Shown here in pieces: positions 29,490 through 39,235 of a DNA stretch of 64,000 bases. The stretch spans positions 64,501-128,500 of the forward strand of contig NZ_JAQOMR010000001.1 of the NCBI RefSeq assembly GCF_028401385.1, in the 5' to 3' direction. Origin of the DNA: Marinicella algicola. GTDB lineage: Bacteria; Pseudomonadota; Gammaproteobacteria; Xanthomonadales; Marinicellaceae. How positions within the stretch are numbered: the stretch's first letter is position 1; the number at the start of each line of letters is the position of its first letter. The notes under the pieces were generated by a model. It made no database searches. It was not told the origin of the DNA and saw nothing but the letters and a program-made list of their open reading frames with translations. The translations under genes and the position numbers were made by a program.

Positions 29490-30526
29490 ATGCAGTCACT
29501 TGAATCAACCGCTCTGGAACCAACCAGAGCGGAGCTGAAAGGGCTTTCTCTGGCACAGCGGATCGGGCGTTTTTGCCGGTCTATGGGCTGGTGATCCTGA
29601 CCGCGCTGCTGATCATTTTGTTTTCGATCATGCTGCCGAATACCTTTCCGACACTTCTCAATGTTCGCTCTATCATTTCTGATAAGGCTATCATTGCCAT
29701 TCTTTCGCTGGCCGCGATGATCCCGATGGCCGCGGGCCGTATCGACCTGACGGTCGGCTACGGCATCGTGCTCTGGCACATTCTGGCTATCAGTCTGCAA
29801 ACGGTGTTCGGCATACCGTGGCCGGTGGCGGTGCTGATTGTACTGTCGCTCGGCTCTCTGACAGGGCTGATCAATGGTTTCCTCGTCGAGGTTGCCAAGA
29901 TCGACGCCTTTATTGCCACGCTGGGCACGGGAACGGTGCTTTATGCCATCGCACTTTGGCATACCGGCGGACGACAGGTTGTCGGCATGCTGCCACAAGG
30001 GTTTTATGACCTGAATGGCACAATGGTTTTCGGTCTACCGATCACCGGCTTTTATGTGCTCGCAATTGCATTGATCATGTGGATCGCACTCGAATACCTG
30101 CCGATCGGGCGATATCTCTATGCTATCGGCGCCAATCCGAAGGCGGCGGCGCTGAACGGTATTCCGGTGCGCAAATTCGTTGTCGGCGCCTTCGTCAGCT
30201 CGGGTTTTCTGTCAGCGCTCGCCGGCGTTCTTCTGGCCTCGAAGCTCCGGATCGGACAGGCCAGCGTCGGCCTCGAATACCTTCTGCCTGCCCTCGTTGG
30301 TGCATTTCTCGGGTCGACAACCATCAAGCCCGGCCGCGTCAATGTCTGGGGCACGGTTGTCGGCGTGATTATTCTGGCAGTGGGCATTTCCGGCATTCAG
30401 CAATTCGGCGGTTCATTCTTTGTCGAGCCGCTTTTCAACGGCGTGACGCTTCTGGTGGCAATCGGCATTGCGGGCTACGCCCAGCGCAAGCGTGGTGCCG
30501 ACACCAAACGCGCTGCGTGCAAATAG
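29490..30526 (+). CDS. Sugar ABC transporter permease, RbsC type (frameshifted)
   Basis: About 345 residues when repaired. ATG at 29490 follows GGAGG. The T-run at 29571-29575 is one T short, and adding it joins AQRIGRF to LPVYGLVILTALLIILFSIM. Multiple membrane segments follow, with IDAFIATLGTGTVLYAIAL and AIGANPKAAALNGIPVRKFV, the EAA-like region of RbsC/XylH permeases. It lies 13 bp after the ATPase gene. Confidence 0.85.
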
Positions 30527-30568
30527 GCTTCACGGGAGTGGGAGCTTTGTTTCCAAAGGGAGGAAGAC

Positions 30569-31672
30569 ATGAAACGCAGAACATTTATGCAGATGATGGC
30601 CGGAGGCACCGCCATGCTGGCCATGGCTGGACCGGCACTGGCAGACGCGATGTCGGATGCCAAGAGCTTCGTCGACAAATACGCCTCTCAGGTGACGACG
30701 TGGGATGGTCCCACCACCGGACCAAGAGCAGCATCCGACAAGACCATTGTCGTTTTGGCGGCTGACATGAAGAATGGCGGGATCCTGAAAGTTGTCGATG
30801 GCATCGACGAAGCCGCCAAGGCCGTTGGCTGGAAAGTCACCACACTGGACGGCGCAGGCTCGATTGCAGGCCGCACAGCCGCCTTCGGTCAGGCCATGGC
30901 GCTCAAGCCGGATGGCATCATCATCAACGGTTTTGACGCTATCGAGCAGGGCCCGGCGATGGAGCAGGCCAAGGATGCCGGCATTCCGATGGTCGCCTGG
31001 CACGCCGCACCCAAAGCCGGCCCCGAACCGGATATCGGCATCTTCACCAATGTGACCACCGATCCGATGAAGGTATCGGAAGCGGCTGCCGACTGGGCCT
31101 ATATTGATGCAGATGGCACGCCGGGCGTCATTATCTTCACGGACTCGACCTACGCCATTGCCATCGCCAAGGCCGATGAAATGAAGCAGCAGATCGAAAA
31201 GCTTGGCGGCACGGTGCTCGAATATGTCGATACGCCAATTGCCGAAACATCACAGCGCATGCCGCAGCTCACCACCTCGCTGTTGCAGAAGTACGGGGAC
31301 AAGTGGACGCATTCGCTGGCGATCAACGATCTGTACTTCGACTTTATGGGCCCGTCGCTGGCAGCGGCCGGTCTGCCGGGGGATGGTGCGCCGGTCAATG
31401 TCGCCGCAGGCGATGGTTCGGAAAGTGCCTATCAGCGTATCCGCGCAGGCCAGTATCAGGCGGTCACCGTTGCCGAACCGCTCTACATGCAGGGTTGGCA
31501 GCTCGTCGACGAGATGAACCGCGCGCTGGCCGGTCAGGAATGGTCGGGCTATATCGCCCCGTTCCATGTCGTGACCCAAGACAATATCGAATATGACGGC
31601 GGCCCCGATAACACATTCGAGCCGGGCAATGACTACCGTGCCGAATACAAGAAGATCTGGGGCGTTCAGTAA
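30569..31672 (+). CDS. Sugar ABC transporter substrate-binding protein
   Basis: Periplasmic-binding protein of the ribose/galactose cluster (Peripla_BP_4 type), 367 residues, intact. The signal MKRRTFMQMMAGGTAMLAMA has a twin-arginine motif and ends near ALADA. Then come TIVVLAADMKNGGILKVVDG, LKPDGIIINGFDAIEQG and INDLYFDFMGPSLAAAG. It binds a sugar or polyol of unknown identity. It ends the ABC operon and is followed by a strong terminator. Confidence 0.85.
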   Translation: MKRRTFMQMMAGGTAMLAMAGPALADAMSDAKSFVDKYASQVTTWDGPTTGPRAASDKTIVVLAADMKNGGILKVVDGIDEAAKAVGWKVTTLDGAGSIAGRTAAFGQAMALKPDGIIINGFDAIEQGPAMEQAKDAGIPMVAWHAAPKAGPEPDIGIFTNVTTDPMKVSEAAADWAYIDADGTPGVIIFTDSTYAIAIAKADEMKQQIEKLGGTVLEYVDTPIAETSQRMPQLTTSLLQKYGDKWTHSLAINDLYFDFMGPSLAAAGLPGDGAPVNVAAGDGSESAYQRIRAGQYQAVTVAEPLYMQGWQLVDEMNRALAGQEWSGYIAPFHVVTQDNIEYDGGPDNTFEPGNDYRAEYKKIWGVQ

Positions 31673-31699
31673 GCCTCGGCAAGTCCTCTCCCAGCATGC

Positions 31700-31731
31700 A
31701 AAACGCCCCGGTCGCAAGGCCGGGGCGTTTT
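31700..31731 (+). terminator. Bidirectional intrinsic terminator
   Basis: AAAACGCCCCGG at 31700-31711 pairs perfectly with CCGGGGCGTTTT at 31720-31731 around an 8-base loop. A-tracts and T-tracts flank both sides, so it can end the ABC operon and also the convergent idnD gene. Confidence 0.9.
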
Positions 31732-31775
31732 GTTTCGGTGCCAATTTAAAGTGTTACCTATGGGCACGCTTCAGC

Positions 31776-32810
31776 TTATTCAAAAGCAAGCTGAACCTTC
31801 ATCGATTTCGACCGGTCGCTGGCGGTCTCGAATGCGGCAACCGCGTCGGCAAGCGGGTAGGTTCCGGAAATCAGCGGCTTGACGTCGATCCGGCCCTGAT
31901 TGAGGAGATCAACGGCAAGGCCATATTCCTCATGGAAGCGGAACGAACCGCGGATGTCGATTTCCTTGGAGACCACCATGTTCTGCGGCAGCCCGACTTC
32001 GCCGCCAAGACCCAGCTGAACCAGAATGCCGCGCGGCGCCAGCGCCTGCAAACCGCTTGCCAGAGCACGGGCATTGCCGGACGCTTCGAACATCACATCG
32101 AACGTGCCCTTTCCAGCGCCATAGGCAGCAAGCTCTTCAGGCTGTTTGGCAACGTTGATAACCCGGTTTGCGCCAACTGCTTCAGCGTAAGGCAGAACAT
32201 CGTCCATCACATCCGTGACCACGATCTCGCGGGCGCCGTGGGCACGGGCCGCAACAATGCACAGCGCGCCAATCGGGCCGCAACCGGACACCAGAACCCG
32301 CTTGCCAAGAAGCGAACCGGCACGCGAAACCGCATGCAGCGTCACGGCCAGCGGCTCGGCCATTGCTGCTTCACCCAAGGATACGTTTTCGGCGACCTTG
32401 TGGCACTGCCAGGCTTCAGCCACCAGTGTTTCGCGGAACCCACCCTGAATATGCGGCATCGGCATGGCGCTGCCATAAAACCGCATGTTGAGGCAATGGT
32501 TCTGCAAGCCCTTCAGGCAGAACTCGCATGTGTTGCAGGGGCGCGACGGCGAAATCGCGACACGGTCACCGACGGAGAAATTGCTGACGCCGCTACCGAG
32601 CGCGGTGATCGTGCCGGCGACTTCATGACCGAGGATCATCGGCTCGCGAACGCGCACATCGCCGAAACCGCCATTATTGTAATAATGCAGATCGGAACCG
32701 CAAATGCCGCCCGCGCCGATCCGGATTTCGAGCTGACCGGGGCCGGCTGTCTCGGGGGTGATTTCTTCGATACGCAGGTCCTTTGCCGCGTGAATGATTG
32801 CAGCTTTCAT
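31776..32810 (-). CDS. idnD: L-idonate 5-dehydrogenase (zinc alcohol dehydrogenase family)
   Basis: 344 residues, intact. Oxidises L-idonate to 5-keto-D-gluconate with NAD(P). Catalytic zinc motif is GGICGSDLHYYNNGGFGDVR with GHEVAG. The structural zinc cysteines are in SRPCNTCEFCLKGLQNHC. FYGSAMPMPHIQGGF, GKRVLVSGCGPIGALC and RGSFRFHEEYG match the IdnD subgroup better than general sorbitol dehydrogenases. ATG at 32810 follows GGGAGGTAGTG. Divergent from idnO, with an operator copy between them. Confidence 0.8.
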   Translation of the reverse strand: MKAAIIHAAKDLRIEEITPETAGPGQLEIRIGAGGICGSDLHYYNNGGFGDVRVREPMILGHEVAGTITALGSGVSNFSVGDRVAISPSRPCNTCEFCLKGLQNHCLNMRFYGSAMPMPHIQGGFRETLVAEAWQCHKVAENVSLGEAAMAEPLAVTLHAVSRAGSLLGKRVLVSGCGPIGALCIVAARAHGAREIVVTDVMDDVLPYAEAVGANRVINVAKQPEELAAYGAGKGTFDVMFEASGNARALASGLQALAPRGILVQLGLGGEVGLPQNMVVSKEIDIRGSFRFHEEYGLAVDLLNQGRIDVKPLISGTYPLADAVAAFETASDRSKSMKVQLAFE

Positions 32811-32929
32811 CACTACCTCCCTTGGTAAGCTTTGCTCGGCGTGACAACGAAAAATCTGAGCCCGGGTTCTTCCGGGTTCTGCTCGGTTGCCGCGCCGAAT
32901 TTGTTCAAGAACCGATTTTGGTCTTGATT

Positions 32930-32945
32930 ATGTTATCGATAACAG
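32930..32945. promoter_or_regulatory. Sugar-acid regulon operator, site 4
   Basis: ATGTTATCGATAACAG, centred on 32937-32938, in the 227-bp gap between the divergent idnD and idnO genes. One base differs from a perfect 16-bp palindrome. Confidence 0.8.
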
Positions 32946-33037
32946 GTAAGTCAAGAATATTCGGAGACGGCGCTGACATTTCGGCGCGGAGTCATAAACT
33001 TCGCCCCATCGCGCCGCCCATAGGGAAGGAGAACACT

Positions 33038-33802
33038 ATGTCCGACAGGTTCAAACTTGATGGAAAAATCGCACTTGTGACGGGCTCCAGCCAGGGTATC
33101 GGTCACGCATTGATTTCAGGTCTCGCCGAAGAAGGCGCTATCCCTGTCGTCAATGCACGCAGCGCGGATCACGCCAAAGCTGCCGTCAAGGCTTTCGAAG
33201 ACAAGGGTATCAAAGCCTATTCCGCGGTCTTCGATGTTACCGATAAATCCGCTGTTGAAGCCGGCGTGAACCAGATTGAGGCCGAGGTCGGTCCGATCGA
33301 AATCCTGATCAACAATGCCGGCATCCAGTACCGCACGCCGCTGGAAGACTATCCGGAAGAGCAATGGCACCGGCTGCTGGAAACCAATATTTCCGGCGTC
33401 TTCTTTACCGGTCAGGCTGTTGCCCGCCACATGATCAAGCGCGGCAGTGGCAAGATCATCAATATATGCTCGGTGCAGAGCGAACTGGCTCGCCCCGGTA
33501 TCGCACCTTACACAGCCACCAAGGGCGCGGTCCGCAACCTGACCCGGGGCATGTGCACGGACTGGGCCCAATATGGCCTGCAAGTCAACGGTATCGCGCC
33601 GGGCTATTTCAAGACGCCGCTGAACCAGGCGCTGGTGGATAATCCGGAATTTTCGGCCTGGCTTGAAAAGCGCACACCTGCCGGTCGCTGGGGTGATGTC
33701 GACGAACTTGTCGGCGCGGCCATTTTCCTCGCATCTTCGGCTTCCTCCTTCATCAATGGCCATGTACTGGCCGTTGATGGCGGCATTACTGTGAGTGTCT
33801 GA
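33038..33802 (+). CDS. idnO: Gluconate 5-dehydrogenase (SDR family)
   Basis: 254 residues, intact. Reduces 5-ketogluconate to D-gluconate. ALVTGSSQGIGHALI is the NAD(P) motif, NNAGIQYRTPLEDYPEEQWH carries the NNAG and the family-specific QYRTPLED stretch, and APYTATKGAVRNLTRGM holds the catalytic Tyr and Lys. GGGAAGGAG precedes ATG at 33038. The next gene begins within 2 bases of its stop, so idnO and gluconokinase are coupled. Confidence 0.85.
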   Translation: MSDRFKLDGKIALVTGSSQGIGHALISGLAEEGAIPVVNARSADHAKAAVKAFEDKGIKAYSAVFDVTDKSAVEAGVNQIEAEVGPIEILINNAGIQYRTPLEDYPEEQWHRLLETNISGVFFTGQAVARHMIKRGSGKIINICSVQSELARPGIAPYTATKGAVRNLTRGMCTDWAQYGLQVNGIAPGYFKTPLNQALVDNPEFSAWLEKRTPAGRWGDVDELVGAAIFLASSASSFINGHVLAVDGGITVSV

Positions 33803-33803
33803 G

Positions 33804-34319
33804 ATGAAAATCGTGGTCATGGGTGTCAGCGGCTGCGGTAAGTCGTCCGCAGGCCGTGCGCTGGCGGAACAGCTCGGTGCACGCTTTGTCGAAGGCGACA
33901 GCCTTCACCCTGAAACCAATGTGGAAAAGATGCGCACCGGCATTCCGCTTGACGATGAAGATCGTAAGCCATGGCTCGAAGTGGTTGGCAGGACACTCGC
34001 GGAAGCGCCCCGCAATGAAGATGTCGTCGTCGCATGCTCGGCCCTGAAAAAGAGCTACCGCGATCTGCTGCGCTGTCTGGCTGGCCCGGAGTTGCGTCTC
34101 ATCCACCTGAAAGGCGAGCGCGCGGTGCTTGCCGCGCGTATGGAGAACCGCCCCGGCCATTACATGCCGGCCTCGCTGCTTGACAGTCAGCTTTCAACGC
34201 TGGAAGCCACGGATGGTGAGGGCGACGTTTTGACGCTTGATTGCGACCTTGCGCCGGCCATCATCACCGAGAAATCTCTCGCCTTTCTGGGAGCGGAACA
34301 AGGAGCCGAAAATGACTGA
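33804..34319 (+). CDS. Gluconokinase
   Basis: 171 residues, intact; GntK/IdnK family. Phosphorylates D-gluconate to 6-phosphogluconate. The P-loop is VMGVSGCGKSSAGRAL, followed by EGDSLHPETNVEKMRTGIPLDDEDRKPWL and ACSALKKSYRDLLR, all typical of the family. ATG at 33804 directly follows the idnO stop. Its own stop overlaps the start of the next gene (ATGACTGA). It completes the path from L-idonate to 6-phosphogluconate. Confidence 0.9.
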   Translation: MKIVVMGVSGCGKSSAGRALAEQLGARFVEGDSLHPETNVEKMRTGIPLDDEDRKPWLEVVGRTLAEAPRNEDVVVACSALKKSYRDLLRCLAGPELRLIHLKGERAVLAARMENRPGHYMPASLLDSQLSTLEATDGEGDVLTLDCDLAPAIITEKSLAFLGAEQGAEND

Positions 34320-35195
34320 ACAGATCGCCGTCATCGGCGCGGGCATTATGGGCACCGCGATCGCGACACGCCTTCTGGAGACGGGCCACACGGTTATCGT
34401 TTCCGATCTTGACGACGCAAAGGTCGCCAAACTGGTGGAAAAGGGCGCCAGCGCCGCCACAAGCCCAAAAGCGGCCACTTCTGGCGCTGGCTTCACCATC
34501 ATGAGCCTGAACCATGCCGATATCGTCAGGGCTGTCGTGTTCGGCAGCAACGGCGTGGCCGAAGCCGCCAGTGCCGACAAGCTTCTGATCGACATGTCAT
34601 CGATCGACCCGAAGGCGACGGCCGAAATGTCGGCTGAGCTTTCTTCGGCAACCGGCATGGGCTGGGTCGATTGCCCGCTTTCCGGTGGTGCACCCGGTGC
34701 CCTTGGCGGACGGCTGACCGTGATGGCTGGCGGCACAGAAGAGAACTTCGAAAAGCTCGTGCTGTCATGGCGGATCTCTGCGCCAACTACACTCTGATGG
34801 GACCAAGCGGTGCCGGACAGACCACCAAGCTGATCAACCAGCTTTTCTGTGCTGTTCAGTTCCAGGCCGTCGCTGAAGCCGTCAAGCTTGCTGAAGCCGG
34901 TGGCGTCGATGCCGCCAACATTCCACAGGCGCTCGCCGGTGGACGGGCCGACAGCAACATCATGCAGGAATTCATGGGCAAATTTTCCGCTCGTGATTAT
35001 TCACCGACCGGGCGCATCGACAACATGCTCAAGGATCTCGACAGCCTACAGGCCTTTGCCTTGAAGACCCGCACGCCGCTGCCGATGACCGGTCAGGTCA
35101 CCGAAATTCACCGCTTGCTCGTCGCCGCCGGTCTGGGACCAAAGGATTCGGCTGAAATGATGCGGCTGCTCGACGGCGACACCGGTACCGCGTGA
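34312..35195 (+). CDS. NAD-binding beta-hydroxyacid dehydrogenase, second copy (frameshifted)
   Basis: About 294 residues when repaired. MTEQIAVIGAGIMGTAIATRLL is the Rossmann motif, DCPLSGGAPGALGGRLTVMAGG the substrate signature, and the K of GAGQTTKLINQ the catalytic lysine. The break near 34760 (one C short in CTCGTG) joins FEKL to RAVMADLCANYTLMG. Same family as the gene at 24000-24871 but clearly diverged. Which semialdehyde or sugar acid it handles is unknown. Confidence 0.8.
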
Positions 35196-35291
35196 TCGGC
35201 GAGAATGAACAGGATTGATTGGCGCAAAGGCATGAAAACGCCTTCGCCGCAAACGAGAAACCGTCCGATGACGGTTGTCCAGGAGGACAGG

Positions 35292-35624
35292 ATGATCATT
35301 CGCTACGCCCTTTTCGAAGGTACGATCAATGAAGGTCGAGAGGCCGAGTTCAAGACCTATGTGCACGAAAAGCTGATCCCCATCTGGCGGCAGTTTCCCG
35401 GCGCCCGGGACCTGCAGGTCTATTTCGGTGTCGAACGTGATGACGGCGCGCCGGAATACGCGCTCGTCATGGGGGTCCGCTACGATAACCTCGATGCCGT
35501 CGCCAAGGCGCTGGAATCCGATGTTCGTTACAAGGGCCGTGAAGTGACCAAGGGCCTGCTGGACATGTTCACCGGGCGCGTTCACCACCACGTGTTCGAC
35601 GGCGACCAGTACACGCCGGCCTGA
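35292..35624 (+). CDS. Small dimeric alpha/beta-barrel protein
   Basis: 110 residues. ATG at 35292 follows AGGAGGACAGG; the longer frame from 35205 has no support. Sequence such as MIIRYALFEGTINEGREAEF and EYALVMGVRYDNLDAVAKAL suggests a ferredoxin-like dimeric barrel (NIPSNAP/EthD type). It is last in the idnO-gluconokinase operon. A paralogue at 38878-39201 also has a regulon operator. The function is unknown; it could be a mutarotase-like or decarboxylase-like helper. Confidence 0.55.
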   Translation: MIIRYALFEGTINEGREAEFKTYVHEKLIPIWRQFPGARDLQVYFGVERDDGAPEYALVMGVRYDNLDAVAKALESDVRYKGREVTKGLLDMFTGRVHHHVFDGDQYTPA

Positions 35625-35744
35625 AACCGTGCCGCGAGACCTGCACTGACTGGATAGGCATCCGCCGCGGGTTTCAGTATACCCCTGCAAAAGTCCTGAC
35701 TTTATTCAAGAGAGACGACAAAAGTACGAGACTATTGCATTTAT

Positions 35745-35764
35745 ACATGTTATCGATAACATGT
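35745..35764. promoter_or_regulatory. Sugar-acid regulon operator, site 5 (perfect)
   Basis: ACATGTTATCGATAACATGT is a perfect 20-bp palindrome centred on 35754-35755, 38 bp upstream of the TRAP operon start at 35802. It is the best copy in the window and sets the consensus. Confidence 0.85.
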
Positions 35765-35801
35765 TGCACTTACCCAATCGCGATCCAGGAGGTAGCTTGA
35801 A

Positions 35802-36320
35802 ATGGGTTTGATCACGCGCATCGTCAGCATTGGCTGGCGCATCATTGACGCGATGATAGCCATCGCGCTCGTGGCGATGATCGTGCTGGTTTTCACAAAT
35901 GTCGTGCTTCGCTACGGCTTTTCCAGCGGCATCCTCGGCTCGGTTGAAATTTCAAGACTCCTGTTTGTCTGGGTCATCATGCTCGGCTCGGCGGCTTGCC
36001 TGCGCAATTTTGAGCACCTCTCACTGGATGGCGTCGCAGAGGGCATGTTCCCCAGGGCAAAATACTGGCTACGCCGCTTCGTCAACCTCGTCATCCTCGG
36101 CTGTTGCGTGATGCTGGTCTGGGGTGCCTCGCCGCAAGTCATCGCCAACTGGGACAATATATCGCCGATGAGCGGTATTCCGGTCGGCATGTTTTACCTC
36201 GCCGGTGCGATCGGCGGCGCATTGATGGCAGCCATTGCCCTGTTGCGCTTGCTCGATCCGCGCAGAGCCGTACCGGATTTTGAAAGCGATGCTGAAGGCA
36301 CTGAGGAGGCGGCTCAATGA
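35802..36320 (+). CDS. TRAP transporter small membrane subunit (DctQ family), regulon
   Basis: 172 residues, intact. AGGAGGTAGCTTGAA precedes ATG at 35802. Four hydrophobic segments are visible, the first being MIAIALVAMIVLVFTNVVLR. The motif VEISRLLFVWVIMLGSAACL is typical of DctQ. Its stop overlaps the start of the large subunit by 4 bases (ATGA). First gene of the TRAP unit controlled by operator site 5. Confidence 0.85.
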   Translation: MGLITRIVSIGWRIIDAMIAIALVAMIVLVFTNVVLRYGFSSGILGSVEISRLLFVWVIMLGSAACLRNFEHLSLDGVAEGMFPRAKYWLRRFVNLVILGCCVMLVWGASPQVIANWDNISPMSGIPVGMFYLAGAIGGALMAAIALLRLLDPRRAVPDFESDAEGTEEAAQ

Positions 36321-37595
36321 CACTTGTGCTTTTTCTTTCCGTTCTGATTGGTGCCATTCTGCTCGGGGTTCCGGTTGCTTTCGCGCTGCTGTTAAGCGCC
36401 GTCGGCCTGATGTTGCACATGAACCTGTTCAGCCCCGACATTCTTGCACAGTCGCTGGTCAATGGCGTCGACAGCTTTCCGCTTCTCGCCATCCCGTTCT
36501 TCATGGTCGCAGGCGAAACCATGTCGACTGGCGGTCTGTCGCGCAGGATCGTCCGTCTGGCCATGGCTTATGTCGGCCATAAAAAGGTGGTCTCGGCTAT
36601 GTCGCGATCTTTACGTCCGTTGTGCTGGCAGGCCTTTCCGGTTCTGCTGTTGCAGACGCAGCGGCGCTGGTTTCGATTCTCTATCCGATGATGCGCAGCG
36701 CCAATTACCCAGAGAGTCGCTCGGTCGGTCTGCTTGCCGCAGGCGGCATCATCGCGCCAGTTATCCCGCCATCGCTGCCACTGATCATCATGGGTGTTGC
36801 CGGAAACATCTCCATTGCCAAACTATTCCTCGGCGGCATTGTGCCGGGCCTGATCATGGGTATGGCGCTGATCGGAACATGGACGTTCCTGATGCGAAAG
36901 GAAAACCTTGAGCAGCATGAAAAGGCGTCCAAGGAAGAACGCCGCGCCGCACTGAAGGATGGTATATGGGCCCTGCTCCTGCCGCTCATCATCATTGGCG
37001 GTATCCGCTTCGGCATCTTTACGCCAACCGAGGCGGCGGTTGTCGCAGCTGTCTACGCCATCCTCGTTTCAACGCTCATCTACCGCGAACTGACACCGGC
37101 GAAATTCTATCGGGTCTTGATCAATTCCGGTCGCGCAACCGCCATGGTGATGTTCCTTGTCGGCTCGGCCATGGTCGCCTCCTGGTTGATCACCGTTGCC
37201 CAGTTGCCGCAGCAGCTCGCCGTTATGCTCGGCCCGCTCACCGACAGCCCGCGCCTGCTGATGGCTGCCATCATGGTCCTGGTCCTGCTCGTTGGCATGG
37301 TGATGGATCTGAGCCCCACAATTTTGATCCTGGTTCCACTTCTGATGCCAGTGGTCAAGGAAGCCGGCATCGACCCTGTCTATTTCGGTCTGATGTTCGT
37401 CATCAATACCTGTATCGGCCTGATTACGCCCCCGGTCGGTACGGTTCTCAACGTCGTTTGCGGCGTTGGAAAACCCGCGTTCAGGACGCAGTCGGTGGAG
37501 TACTGCCGTTCATAGCCGTCTATGTGCTGGTGCTGATCATGTTCATACTTGTACCCCAGATCATCACTGTTCCACTTGGATGGATCGCGGGCTGA
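36317..37595 (+). CDS. TRAP transporter large permease (DctM family), regulon (frameshifted)
   Basis: About 426 residues when repaired. It begins MTLVLFLSVLIGAILLGVPV. Breaks near 36587 (GG for GGG) and 37470 (AAAA for AAAAA) separate three pieces. Family motifs are VVLAGLSGSAVADAAALVS, APVIPPSLPLIIMGVAGN, FTPTEAAVVAAVYAILV and GLITPPVGTVLNVVCGVGK. The end piece is TRVQDAVGGVLPFIAVYVLV. With its neighbours it should import a sugar acid such as idonate or gluconate. Confidence 0.85.
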
Positions 37596-37625
37596 TTTCT
37601 CAACTTTTTATACGGAGGAAATGAA

Positions 37626-38602
37626 ATGAAACGTTTTACAACAGGCCTTCTCGCCATCGGCATGCTGGTTGCCGGAACCGTCTCGGCCAATGCGACCACG
37701 CTTCGTCTGGCCCATGCGGCCCCACAGGGCGACCTGCAGCAGAAGCTCGCCGAGCACTTTGCCGAAGATGTTAAGACTATGTCTGACGGAAAGATCACCG
37801 TTCAGATCTTTCCGCAGGGCCAGCTCGGCAATGATTCCCAGATGATCACCGGTGCGCGCACCGGCATCATTGACATCGTTATGAGCGGTTTGAACAACTT
37901 TACCGGTATGATGCCCGAACTTGGCGGGCTGATGCTGCCGTTCATGATCACCGATCGTGATCAGGCCTATGAAGTCTATGATGGCGCTATCGGTCAGGAA
38001 GCAGCGGCCGACTTTGAGAACTTCGACCTCAAGGTTCTTGGCTTTCCGGAAAACGGTTTCCGCGAAATCACCAATGACCGCGGCCCGATTGTCGAGCCGA
38101 AGGACCTTGAAGGGCTGCGCATGCGCACCAACAATTCGAAGCGCTTAATGATATGTTTGCGCTTTTGAAGGCCAATCCACAGCAGATCCCAGTAGCAGAA
38201 CTCTACACCGCTCTGGAAACCGGCGTTGTCGACGCGCAGGATCACCCGATCACCATCGTTCAATCCTTCAAGTTCTACGAAGTCCAGAAATACCTGTCGC
38301 TGACCAATCACTCCTATGCCGCGCTGGTGCTGGCGATGAATGAGAAGAAGTTCAGCAGTCTGCCGGACGACCAGCAGGAAATCATCATGAAGGCGGCCAA
38401 GGATGCCATCGATTATGAACGTCAGCTTTCCAAGGACAGCGAAGCATCGATGATCGCCGAATTGGAAAAGGAAGGCATGGTCGTCAACAGTGATGTCGAT
38501 CGTCAGGCCTTCCAGCAGGCCGTCAAGCCGGTCTGGAAGACCTTCACCGACAAATATGGCGACGACCTCGTCAACAAGGTTCAGGCTGTCACGACCAAGT
38601 GA
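37626..38602 (+). CDS. TRAP transporter substrate-binding protein (DctP family), regulon (frameshifted)
   Basis: About 325 residues when repaired. Sec signal MKRFTTGLLAIGMLVAGTVS ending near SANA. IFPQGQLGNDSQMITGARTG and LEGLRMRTNNS (ligand Arg) mark the family. A break near 38141 (one G short in AAGCGC) joins NNSK to ALNDMFALLKANPQQIPVAE. The mature protein is periplasmic and delivers ligand to the QM subunits upstream. Followed by a hairpin terminator. Confidence 0.85.
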
Positions 38603-38677
38603 TGCTGCTCAACCGGATGTTCAGGACAAGTGTGTTTGCGAAAATGCCTGAATAGCGCTTTCAGTATCCATTGCGAA

Positions 38678-38709
38678 AAAATCCTCCGGACTTCGGTTCG
38701 GGGGATTTT
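38678..38709 (+). terminator. Intrinsic terminator of the TRAP operon
   Basis: AAAATCCTCCGGA at 38678-38690 pairs with TTCGGGGGATTTT at 38697-38709 (two G-U pairs) around CTTCGG. A T-rich tail follows. It lies 75 bp after dctP. The rest of 38603-38877 holds nothing recognised. Confidence 0.75.
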
Positions 38710-38877
38710 GTGGTTTTCAAGCTTTATTGAGGGGAGGGAACCGAAGCTGATGTTCAGGATGCGGATCATCCGCCGGCTGAAATCGGGCGGCCGACTCTTC
38801 CGGTTATGCGTCCCCATTGCATCTTTGGCATCAAGATCAAAAACGATTGGCCTGCTCCTGGAAAAGCAAGGCCGGCG

Positions 38878-39201
38878 TCAATCCGTCAAACGCTCATAGA
38901 TGATATGGCGATGCTCGCCATCATAAAGTGAACGAACGGACGCAAGCGCTTCGACAGCGGCTTCACGCCGCGGTGACGACAACGCTTCTTCAATGTGCGC
39001 CATCGACGGATAGTCGATCTCCTGAACCAGGAAAACATCCTCTTCGCCCGCTTCACAATGCCGGGGTCTGTAAACCCGAACAGCGGCCGCATGCAGCATC
39101 TGAGACCACGCAGGAACAAGCCTTTCCTGAACGGCCGTATAGAATTCCTCTTCCCGTCCCGGCTTTATCCGACCCCGGAAAATCGCACTTCTGGTAAACA
39201 T
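38878..39201 (-). CDS. Small alpha/beta-barrel protein, paralogue of 35292-35624
   Basis: About 107 residues from ATG at 39201 (MFTRSAIFRGRIKPGREEEF); ATG at 39231 is also possible but starts only 5 bp from the operator. It shares the pattern GRxxEF, KLIP/RLVPAW, PSMAHIEEAL and a C-terminal RHIIYERL with the protein at 35292. Convergent with the TRAP operon. Function unknown. Confidence 0.55.
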   Translation of the reverse strand: MFTRSAIFRGRIKPGREEEFYTAVQERLVPAWSQMLHAAAVRVYRPRHCEAGEEDVFLVQEIDYPSMAHIEEALSSPRREAAVEALASVRSLYDGEHRHIIYERLTD

Positions 39202-39235
39202 TCGCTGTTCTTTCTCGTCAGTTTCTCTCATTTTT

